Source: Planctomycetota bacterium
Lineage (GTDB): Bacteria > Planctomycetota > UBA11346
Assembly: GCA_947470885.1 (NCBI GenBank)
Contig: CANIXE010000115.1
Span: forward strand, 1-7,092
Length of the DNA: 7,092 nucleotides
Reading direction: 5' to 3'
The notes below the pieces were generated by a model. It was not told the origin of the DNA. It worked only from the letters and a program-made list of their open reading frames with translations, and ran no database searches. Position 1 is the first letter of the stretch, and each line of letters starts with the position of its first letter. Below are positions 1 to 4,685 of this stretch, in pieces. The position numbers and the translations under genes are program-made.

Positions 1-1323
1 GGCGGGCTCGATGACGTAGGGCAGGTAGCGCCAGGGCTTCTTGCCGGTTTTGGGATCGGCGTTTTCCTGGTCGATGTATTCCAGGTTCTCGCCGCTGGCG
101 TCCTGGTGGGCGTGGAGGTCGTGATCCGTGCGGCTGGCGATGCCTTCCAGCTCGCCCCAGCCCCAGGGGTACTCGTATTCCACGTCAAAGCACTGGTCGG
201 CGTAGTGGGCCAGCTCGTCTTTTTCGTGGGGGCGGAACTTGAACTTGCTGGGGGTGTTGGCGTAGCGGTGCCACCAGGCCATCCGCTGCTCCTTCCAGTA
301 GTCCATCCACGTCGCCTGGGTGCCCGGCTCGCAGAAGAACTCCATTTCCATCTGCTCGAACTCGCAGGAGCGGAAGATGAAGTGCTCGACGGTGATTTCA
401 TTGCGGAACGACTTGCCCATCTGGGCGATGCCGAACGGCGGCTTCAGTGACATCGCGTTCATCACGTTCTTGAACTGGACGAACATCGCCTGGGCGGTCT
501 CCGGGCGGAGGTAGACCATGGCGCTGCCGCTGACCTGTTCGGCCACAGCCCGGAGCATCTTCGCCCGGTCGCCGGAAGCGACGGCCTTGCCCAGGGCGGA
601 TTCCGGGGTGACGGCCCGGCCGAAGTGGGCGGTGATCGCCGCCGCCAGGTCGGGTTCGGCGGTGAGCTTGGCGGTGACCTCGGCCACGTCGGTCATCGGA
701 TCCACCGCGCCCAGGGGCGTGCGGAACATCAGGTTGAACTGCTTTTCCGCGGTCAGGAACGGCGAGCCGATGAGGGGGCTGACATAGCCGCGCCAGGGCC
801 ACGTCTTGGTCGGTTCGCTGGGACCCGTGGGAAAGAAGCCGAATTCCGTGGCGCTGATGGCCCGCAGGCCATGGAGCACGTTGTCGTTCCGCTGGAGGGT
901 GATCCCGTGGACCTTCTCGATGAGTTCCGCCCAGTCCTTGGCCTTGCCCTTGTCGGGGCAGGTCAGGGGCAGTTCGCAGGGGGCGGCGGGCCGGGGGGCC
1001 TTGTCGGCGCGGAAGCGCTCCTTGGACACCGTGCAGTCCACCAGGGGATCGGCGAAGCCGGCGGCGTGGCCCGAAGCCCGCCAGACATTCGGATGCATGA
1101 TGATGGAGGCATCGATGCCCACCACATTTTCCCGGGTGGTGACCATGTCCTTCCACCACTCGGACATGATGTTCCGCTTCAGTTCCGCGCCCAGCGGGCC
1201 GTAGTCGTAGGCGCTTTTCAGGCCGCCGTAGATCTCCGACGACTGGAAGACGAAGCCCCGGTTCTTGCACAGGGCGACCAGCTTCTTCATGACGTCGGGG
1301 GCGGCGGCGGGGGCAGCGGACAT
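1..1323 (-). CDS. glyQS: Glycyl-tRNA synthetase, single-chain class II type (3'-truncated by window)
   Basis: This gene charges tRNA-Gly with glycine using ATP in the cytoplasm. The window holds the first 441 codons; the C-terminal part, including the anticodon-binding domain, lies beyond the left edge. Family signatures are clear: GFVFQSSEIYGG near residues 23-34, YDYGPLGAELKRN near 39-51, IDASIIMHPNVWRASGHAAGF near 70-90, FNLMF at 196-200, YLRPETAQ at 271-278, class II motif 2 with FRNEIT at 306-311 followed by FRSCEFEQMEMEFF, and GWGELEGIASRTDHDL near 388-403. The last residues read YVIEPA, as in the family just before the C-terminal part of the catalytic core. The start at 1323 fits the family N-terminus and has GGAG (plus-strand CTCC 1330-1333) six bases upstream. 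Residues about 206-266 look like an insertion between FNLMFRTPLGAVDP and YLRPETAQ. The gene lies 50 bases downstream of the HDOD gene on the same strand, so cotranscription is possible. Confidence 0.95.
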   Translation of the reverse strand, partial: MSAAPAAAPDVMKKLVALCKNRGFVFQSSEIYGGLKSAYDYGPLGAELKRNIMSEWWKDMVTTRENVVGIDASIIMHPNVWRASGHAAGFADPLVDCTVSKERFRADKAPRPAAPCELPLTCPDKGKAKDWAELIEKVHGITLQRNDNVLHGLRAISATEFGFFPTGPSEPTKTWPWRGYVSPLIGSPFLTAEKQFNLMFRTPLGAVDPMTDVAEVTAKLTAEPDLAAAITAHFGRAVTPESALGKAVASGDRAKMLRAVAEQVSGSAMVYLRPETAQAMFVQFKNVMNAMSLKPPFGIAQMGKSFRNEITVEHFIFRSCEFEQMEMEFFCEPGTQATWMDYWKEQRMAWWHRYANTPSKFKFRPHEKDELAHYADQCFDVEYEYPWGWGELEGIASRTDHDLHAHQDASGENLEYIDQENADPKTGKKPWRYLPYVIEPA

Positions 1324-1373
1324 GGGATTCTCCGGAATGGGGCGGCATCGTGGGCCGTCCGGAGGCGGTGCAA

Positions 1374-2231
1374 TCACGCCGGTTCGAAGGCTTCCAGTTC
1401 TTCCCAGGCTTCGAGGAATTCCCGGGTGGCGTGGGCCAGGTCCTCCAAACGCAGATGCAGCGCCCCGGTGATCCGCAGGTCGATGGAATCGACGAACCGG
1501 TCGGCGCCGGTGACGAAGCCGCAGGCCCGCACCAGGAACCGGGACAGGTGGATGACCATGCATAGTTCCACGTGCTCGTCGGTGGAGATCGGCCGGGCAT
1601 GGTAGCGGATGACGTGCTGGATGATCTTGGGCAGGCTCCAGTTCCGGGCCAGGATGTAGCCCAGATCCCCGGCTTCCGCCCCTAATTCTTGCTTCACCAG
1701 GGTGCCGAAGGGACCGTCGCCGGCCTCCAGACGGGCTTCCGCCCGGGCGTATTCGACGGGAAAGCGGAGGAGTGCCACCGGGGTGCCCAGGTCGTGGAGG
1801 AGACCGCAGGTTGCCAGGGTCCCGGGGTCGTATTTGGTCAGTACATCCGGTGGCAGGTGGGATTGGGCGATGCGGGCGAGGATCGGCGCCATCACCCCCG
1901 TGGCCTTGGCCAGGGACCAGTTGCCCGCGAGGCGGCTGCGGGCGGCCTCGGGCACCAGCATGCAGCCTTGGGCCAGGCCGGCGATGCCGCCCAGACCCAG
2001 TTCCTTGATGGCCTCATCGATGCGCAAGGACTCGCGTCCGCGGTTGGCCTGCTCAGCCTGGCTGAGGATCATCGCCGTGAGCATCGGATCCGACTGGATC
2101 AAGGATTCCATCACCCGCAGGGGCGCGTTGAGTTGGGTGGTGATCGCTCGGATCTTTTCCAGGGTCTTGGGGAAGCTGTACCCCGGGGTGGTCATGACCC
2201 GGCTGGCGATGGTGGGCAGAGGCAGGCTCAT
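1374..2231 (-). CDS. HDOD-domain signalling protein
   Basis: The 285-residue product matches the HDOD family, a divergent HD-domain fold found in bacterial signalling and motility proteins; its exact biochemical role is usually unknown. Residues about 18-90 show the typical start of the domain: YSFPKTLEKIRAITTQL, then SDPMLTAMILSQAEQANRG, then DEAIKELGLGGIAGLA. Residues 139-157 carry LATCGLLHDLGTPVALLRF, where His146-Asp147 is the remnant HD pair, followed by LGAEAGDLGYILARNWSLPKIIQHVIRYHA (about 183-212). The C-terminus (about 260-285) is acidic and helical. No separate output domain is visible, so it is a stand-alone HDOD protein. Its ATG overlaps the stop of the upstream small gene as ATGA, implying translational coupling. 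It is transcribed away from the flagellar operon, and a regulatory link to motility is inferred from position only. Confidence 0.85.
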   Translation of the reverse strand: MSLPLPTIASRVMTTPGYSFPKTLEKIRAITTQLNAPLRVMESLIQSDPMLTAMILSQAEQANRGRESLRIDEAIKELGLGGIAGLAQGCMLVPEAARSRLAGNWSLAKATGVMAPILARIAQSHLPPDVLTKYDPGTLATCGLLHDLGTPVALLRFPVEYARAEARLEAGDGPFGTLVKQELGAEAGDLGYILARNWSLPKIIQHVIRYHARPISTDEHVELCMVIHLSRFLVRACGFVTGADRFVDSIDLRITGALHLRLEDLAHATREFLEAWEELEAFEPA

Positions 2232-2650
2232 TGGACCATCGCGGCGCGGGCCATTTCGCTCTGAATATGCCGTTGCAGGCTCATCATGAACGGTTCATGG
2301 GCGACCCGGGAGAACCGGTTTTGCAGGCGGGCCACGGTCTGGTTCCATTCCTCGGCGGAGGGGCTGGGGATGGGGTGTCCCAGGACATGGATCCGGCGGA
2401 TGCCCCGTTCGAACAGCCGGGCGATCAGGGCCTCGGACAATTCGGTGCCTGATGGACAAAGGCGGACCCGGTTGGGCAGTTCCACCGTCCGGGACAGGAC
2501 CATGCCGGGTTTGGCCTGGGTGATGAGGATCCGTTGTTCATCCTGGGGGCGGATGAAGGACCGGGTGCCTAGAGTGGAAACGGGGGCTGGTCCGCCGCCG
2601 ACGGCGCTGGGGACCATTGGCGTCGCAAATGGAGTCGGTTCATCGGCCAT
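2228..2650 (-). CDS. Small KPGMVL-motif protein, partner of HDOD gene
   Basis: The 140-residue product is not recognised as a named protein. Residues 1-36 are Pro/Ala/Gly-rich and probably disordered. Residues about 40-92 form a compact module: ILITQAKPGMVLSRTVELPN, then a Leu-Cys-Pro-Ser-Gly-Thr-Glu-Leu turn, then LIARLFERGIRRIHVLGHP. This pattern (K-P-G-M-V-L, then G-T-x-L, then a helix and G-I-R-x-I-x-V) is familiar as an accessory segment in or beside HD-GYP and HDOD signalling proteins. Residues about 100-140 look helical and may dimerise. There is no signal peptide or membrane segment. The ATG at 2650 lies two bases past a 15-bp palindrome that overlaps its AGGG ribosome-binding sequence. 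The gene is first in the minus-strand unit and its stop overlaps the HDOD start. It likely works with the HDOD protein; a later Met at residue 12 is an alternative start. Confidence 0.75.
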   Translation of the reverse strand: MADEPTPFATPMVPSAVGGGPAPVSTLGTRSFIRPQDEQRILITQAKPGMVLSRTVELPNRVRLCPSGTELSEALIARLFERGIRRIHVLGHPIPSPSAEEWNQTVARLQNRFSRVAHEPFMMSLQRHIQSEMARAAMVQ

Positions 2651-2652
2651 GG

Positions 2653-2667
2653 CGTAGGGACCCTACG
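2653..2667. promoter_or_regulatory. 15-bp palindrome at the start of the divergent minus-strand gene
   Basis: The sequence is CGTAGGG-A-CCCTACG, with perfect 7-bp arms around one central base. It ends two bases before the ATG of the small KPGMVL gene when read on the minus strand, and it contains that gene's likely Shine-Dalgarno sequence (AGGG). It could be a DNA operator. As RNA it could fold as a 5-bp stem with a 5-base loop, holding the ribosome-binding site. No regulator is identified. Confidence 0.4.
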
Positions 2668-2707
2668 AGAAAGCACACGCAATGCCAAGCCCGTGCTGGG
2701 CAAAACG

Positions 2708-2722
2708 TGGCACGGGATGTGC
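2708..2722 (+). promoter_or_regulatory. Sigma-54 (RpoN) -24/-12 promoter for fliOPQR
   Basis: TGGCACG-GGAT-GTGC matches the RpoN consensus TGGCACG-N4-TTGC at ten of the eleven specified positions. The invariant GG (2709-2710) and GC (2721-2722) are 12 bases apart, as required. Transcription would start near 2734, leaving a leader of about 40 bases before the fliO ATG. Sigma-54 control of flagellar genes is known in several phyla. No enhancer-binding site was recognised, and the rpoN and activator genes are outside the window. Confidence 0.6.
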
Positions 2723-2723
2723 C
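2709..2723 (-). promoter_or_regulatory. Possible weaker reverse -24/-12 element toward the HDOD pair
   Basis: The forward promoter is itself an inverted repeat, GGCAC-GGGAT-GTGCC. On the minus strand it therefore also shows GGCAC, a 12-base GG-to-GC distance and GTGC. The minus-strand match is poorer, lacking the leading T, the G after GGCAC and the first T of TTGC. A start near 2698 would give a leader of about 48 bases for the gene beginning at 2650. The same symmetry could instead mark a repressor operator. Confidence 0.25.
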
Positions 2724-2764
2724 GAAAGCCCAGGGAAGTCCCGAGCATCCCGCCCGCCGCGTCC

Positions 2765-2768
2765 AGGA
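2765..2768 (+). promoter_or_regulatory. fliO ribosome-binding site
   Basis: AGGA lies seven bases before the ATG at 2776. It selects this start over the in-frame ATG at 2617, which would lie inside the divergent gene and upstream of the promoter. The chosen start also places a clean hydrophobic signal-like segment at the N-terminus. Confidence 0.6.
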
Positions 2769-2775
2769 ATCCGAC

Positions 2776-3300
2776 ATGATCCGCACAATCGTCCTGCTGC
2801 TGTTGATGATGACGACGCTACCCTGGCTGGGAGCCGTGGATGCCCCGCCGGTCTTCACCGATGCCGAATGGGGCAAGGCCCAGCCGGCGGCGACGGTGGT
2901 GGCCCCCACGGGGACGACTCCCACGGCGCCCTCGGTCGGCGCCTCCATCGCCAGCCTGGCGGTGGGTCTGCTGGTGGTGATCGGCCTGGCGGTGGGTCTG
3001 GGTTGGGCCGCTAAACGTTTTGGTGTCCAGCGATTCATGGCCCGCCGGGGCGCCCATCTGGAGTTGCTGGAGACCCTGGCGGTGGCCCCCAAGCGTCAAC
3101 TTTGCCTGGTTCGCTTTGGCGATCAGGCGGTGTTGGTCGGCGTTTCTGAACAGGGGTTCACCGCCCTGGGAACCCAGGTCCTGGCGGCCCTGCCGACGGC
3201 GGCTCCGGTGGTGCCCTCGCCGCCCGCACCGGCCCCGGCAGCCCCGGTGGACACCCGGTTCGCCAACACCCTGGCCCAGGCCCTGGGGCGCCGGTCATGA
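2776..3300 (+). CDS. fliO: Flagellar biosynthesis protein FliO
   Basis: FliO is a small membrane protein that helps FliP assemble in the flagellar type III export gate of the inner membrane. The 174-residue product has a hydrophobic leader (about 1-20, MIRTIVLLLLMMTTLPWLGA), a Pro/Thr/Ala-rich external stretch (about 22-56), one transmembrane helix (about 57-78), then basic residues (KRF, RR) marking the cytoplasmic side. Residues about 93-136 form the conserved FliO domain: HLELLETLAVAPKRQLCLVRF followed by a QAVLVGVSEQG stretch. The tail (about 137-174) is Pro/Ala-rich. FliO is the least conserved member of the set, so the call rests on this architecture plus its place directly before fliP. 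Its stop (TGA 3298-3300) overlaps the start of a mini-ORF as ATGA. A sigma-54-like promoter lies upstream. Confidence 0.88.
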   Translation: MIRTIVLLLLMMTTLPWLGAVDAPPVFTDAEWGKAQPAATVVAPTGTTPTAPSVGASIASLAVGLLVVIGLAVGLGWAAKRFGVQRFMARRGAHLELLETLAVAPKRQLCLVRFGDQAVLVGVSEQGFTALGTQVLAALPTAAPVVPSPPAPAPAAPVDTRFANTLAQALGRRS

Positions 3301-3313
3301 GCTTCCTCCTGCT
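3285..3313 (+). repeat. Direct repeat, copy 1 (fliO stop junction)
   Basis: This 29-base segment spans the fliO stop codon. It recurs exactly 71 bases downstream at 3356-3384 with a single difference (C at 3302 versus G at 3373). Both copies read GGGGCGCCGGTCATGAG and continue TTCCTCCTGCT after the mismatch region. The two copies bracket a palindromic repeat element. Confidence 0.9.
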
Positions 3314-3371
3314 CGGCCTCGTTCCGGGAGCGCTGGCCTCCAGGCCGGCTCGATGGGGGCGCCGGTCATGA
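3297..3371 (+). CDS. 24-codon mini-ORF bridging fliO and fliP
   Basis: The ORF starts at the ATG that overlaps the fliO stop (ATGA, 3297-3300). It ends at a TGA that overlaps the fliP ATG (ATGA, 3368-3371). The product begins MSFLLLGLVPGALA, resembling the FliP leader MRFLLLCLLLMSGLGAVEA, and ends in an Arg-rich tail. It appears to be a by-product of the local duplication, a decayed second copy of the fliP start. Its reading may keep ribosomes coupled from fliO to fliP. It is probably not a functional protein, and translation is unproven. Confidence 0.4.
   Translation: MSFLLLGLVPGALASRPARWGRRS
3326..3349 (+). repeat. GGGAGCGC-type palindromic repeat between fliO and fliP
   Basis: The unit has the head GGGAGCGC followed by CTGGCC-TCCA-GGCCGG, which can form a small hairpin with a TCCA loop, allowing one G-T pair. 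The design (GGAGCGC head plus a short GC-rich stem with an NCCA loop) matches the units at 4249-4271 and 4301-4323 although the stem sequence differs. This suggests one dispersed repeat family with variable stems. Confidence 0.55.
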
Positions 3372-3384
3372 GGTTCCTCCTGCT
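3356..3384 (+). repeat. Direct repeat, copy 2 (fliP start junction)
   Basis: This is the second copy of the 29-base direct repeat, 28/29 identical to 3285-3313. It contains the fliP start codon and the first codons of its signal peptide. In the inferred ancestral arrangement a single copy would have joined fliO and fliP by an ATGA overlap. Confidence 0.9.
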
Positions 3385-4222
3385 GTGTCTGCTGTTGATG
3401 TCGGGTCTGGGGGCGGTGGAGGCCCCGCCGTTGCAGACCACCACCGGCCCGGTGGCCGGAGATGCCCTGGCCCAGCCGGTGGGCACCCGGGCGCCAACGG
3501 ATGCCGCCACCGCCGTGCCCCGCCAAGTGACCACCCTGCCCGGTGGCCCGGGAGCCCCGGATCTGGTGGTGAGTCTGGGGGGCGGGGCCGCCAAGGGGTT
3601 GTCGACGCCCCTGGTGCTGCTGTTGGCGATCACCGTGCTGTCGATCGCCCCGGCGTTCATGATGATGATGACCAGTTTTACCCGGGTGATCATTGTCCTC
3701 GGGTTCCTGCGCCGGGCCCTGGGCACCCAGACCCTGCCGCCGAACCAAGTGCTCGCGGGGTTGGCCCTGTTTTTGACGCTGTTCATCATGGGCCCGACCC
3801 TGAACCGCATCAATGACCAGGCCCTGCAGCCGTTTCTGAAAGATCAGATCGCCCAGGATCAAGCCTTGGAGCAGACCAAGTCGGCGCTGAAGGATTTCAT
3901 GCTCAAGCAGACCCGGAAGAACGACCTGGCCCTGTTCATCCGTCTGGCCAAAGAAGAACGGCCCAAAACTCCAGCGGACGTGTCGTTCACCACCCTGGTC
4001 CCGGCCTTCGTCACCAGCGAACTCAAGACCTCGTTCCAAATGGGCTTCATCATCTTTCTGCCGTTCCTGGTCATCGACCTGGTGGTCAGCGCGGTGCTGA
4101 TGGCCCTGGGCATGATGATGCTGCCTCCGGTGGTGGTCAGCCTGCCGTTCAAGATCCTGCTGTTTTGCCTGGTGGATGGTTGGGTGCTGCTGATGCAGGC
4201 CCTGGTGGCCTCGTATGCGTGA
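3368..4222 (+). CDS. fliP: Flagellar export gate protein FliP
   Basis: FliP forms the ring of the flagellar type III export gate together with FliQ and FliR. The 284-residue product has a cleavable-type leader (about 1-19, MRFLLLCLLLMSGLGAVEA) and an unusually long external linker (about 20-78, Pro/Thr/Gly-rich). A first membrane helix spans about 80-100. The family core follows: FMMMMTSFTRVIIVLGFLRRALGTQTLPPNQVL (about 97-129), LFLTLFIMGP (about 134-143), DFMLKQTRKNDLALF (about 176-190), then VPAFVTSELKTSFQMGFIIFLPFLVIDLVVSAVLMALGMMMLPP (about 211-254) and SLPFKILLFCLVDGW. Escherichia coli FliP is about 245 residues; the excess is in the linker. I chose the ATG at 3368 because it overlaps the mini-ORF stop and matches the leader. 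An in-frame ATG at 3353 would add five residues. No strong ribosome-binding sequence is seen, so translational coupling is likely. Confidence 0.96.
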   Translation: MRFLLLCLLLMSGLGAVEAPPLQTTTGPVAGDALAQPVGTRAPTDAATAVPRQVTTLPGGPGAPDLVVSLGGGAAKGLSTPLVLLLAITVLSIAPAFMMMMTSFTRVIIVLGFLRRALGTQTLPPNQVLAGLALFLTLFIMGPTLNRINDQALQPFLKDQIAQDQALEQTKSALKDFMLKQTRKNDLALFIRLAKEERPKTPADVSFTTLVPAFVTSELKTSFQMGFIIFLPFLVIDLVVSAVLMALGMMMLPPVVVSLPFKILLFCLVDGWVLLMQALVASYA

Positions 4223-4248
4223 GAAATTGCCGAGGAACTTAGCCGTCC

Positions 4249-4271
4249 GGAGCGCCGAGCGCCAGCTCGGC
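4249..4271 (+). repeat. Palindromic repeat unit A between fliP and fliQ
   Basis: GGAGCGCC is followed by the hairpin GCCGAGC-GCCA-GCTCGGC (7-bp stem, 4-base loop, sharing the CC of the head). It is identical over 23 bases to unit B at 4301-4323, with start points 52 bases apart. It lies 26 bases after the fliP stop. Confidence 0.85.
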
Positions 4272-4296
4272 ATGGAAGTCATGCTGAGCGGTATCC

Positions 4297-4361
4297 GCTG
4301 GGAGCGCCGAGCGCCAGCTCGGCCCGTCTTTCCTGCCAAATGGGCGCTCGGCGCTCCCAGC
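4297..4361. repeat. Inverted pair of repeat units B and C between fliP and fliQ
   Basis: Unit B (4301-4323) repeats unit A exactly. Unit C (4343-4361) is the reverse complement of 4297-4315, giving perfect 19-bp arms around a 27-base loop. In RNA this could form one long GC-rich stem, or unit B could fold alone as its 7-bp hairpin. There is no T-tract after the right arm, so it is not a standard intrinsic terminator. It lies inside the operon, 51 bases before the fliQ start, and could affect mRNA processing or expression of fliQR relative to fliOP. Confidence 0.8.
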
Positions 4362-4412
4362 CTCGACGGTTCCAGTTCGTCTCTTTTCCCGTGAACGCCC
4401 GAAAGCCATCCC

Positions 4413-4685
4413 ATGCCTGAAGACGTCCTGGTCGAACTCCTGCGTAACATGCTGTACTTGGGCCTGGTGCTGTCGGCCCCGGCCCTGGGGGCGGCCCTGG
4501 TGGTGGGCCTGATCATCGGCTTGCTGCAAGCGGTCACCAGCATCCAGGAACAGACCCTGACCTTCGTCCCAAAACTGGTGGCCATTGTCGCCAGCTTCGC
4601 CGTGTTGGGGCATTGGATGCTGCGGTTGATGATGAGCTACACCACCGAACTGATTTCGTCCCTGCCCAAATTCGGCGCCCTCTGA
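4413..4685 (+). CDS. fliQ: Flagellar export gate protein FliQ
   Basis: FliQ is a two-helix membrane protein of the flagellar type III export gate, packing around the FliP-FliR core. The 90-residue length is normal for the family, about 89. Helix 1 is at about 14-38 and helix 2 at about 53-74. The hallmark GLIIGLLQAVTSIQEQTLTF, continuing VPKL, spans about 32-55. A 190-base repeat-containing spacer separates it from fliP, unusual in a cluster whose other junctions are tight or overlapping. No strong Shine-Dalgarno sequence is seen before the ATG at 4413. Its stop overlaps the fliR start by one base (TGATG). Confidence 0.96.
   Translation: MPEDVLVELLRNMLYLGLVLSAPALGAALVVGLIIGLLQAVTSIQEQTLTFVPKLVAIVASFAVLGHWMLRLMMSYTTELISSLPKFGAL

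Noticed and set aside
398..1600. 400-codon minus-strand open frame overlapping glyQS
   Set aside because: It is in a different frame from glyQS, is rich in Arg/Pro/Gly/His as expected for a GC-rich shadow, and crosses from the HDOD gene into glyQS. The glyQS frame carries all family motifs.
625..1605. 326-codon plus-strand open frame opposite glyQS
   Set aside because: It is an antisense shadow with no domain pattern and no ribosome-binding site.
2733..2742. GGGA-AG-TCCC inverted repeat in the fliO leader
   Set aside because: It has only a 4-bp stem with a 2-base loop, readily expected by chance in GC-rich DNA.
2617..2775. Longer fliO start at 2617
   Set aside because: It lies within the divergent gene and upstream of the sigma-54 site, encodes a polar segment before the leader, and lacks the AGGA that precedes 2776.
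3020..3367. Longer fliP start at 3020
   Set aside because: That extension lies inside fliO in another frame and encodes Trp/Arg/Pro-rich shadow sequence before the real signal peptide.
4249..4361. CRISPR array
   Set aside because: There are only two direct copies plus an inverted partial one, with no regular unique spacers and no cas genes.
4297..4361. Intrinsic terminator ending the operon after fliP
   Set aside because: The 19-bp stem has a long loop and no T-tract follows on the plus strand, and fliQR continue downstream.
3158..4585. 475-codon minus-strand open frame opposite fliP
   Set aside because: It is antisense to fliO, fliP and fliQ, with low-complexity Gln/His/Arg/Gly composition and no recognisable domain. 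Stop depletion from high GC explains its length.
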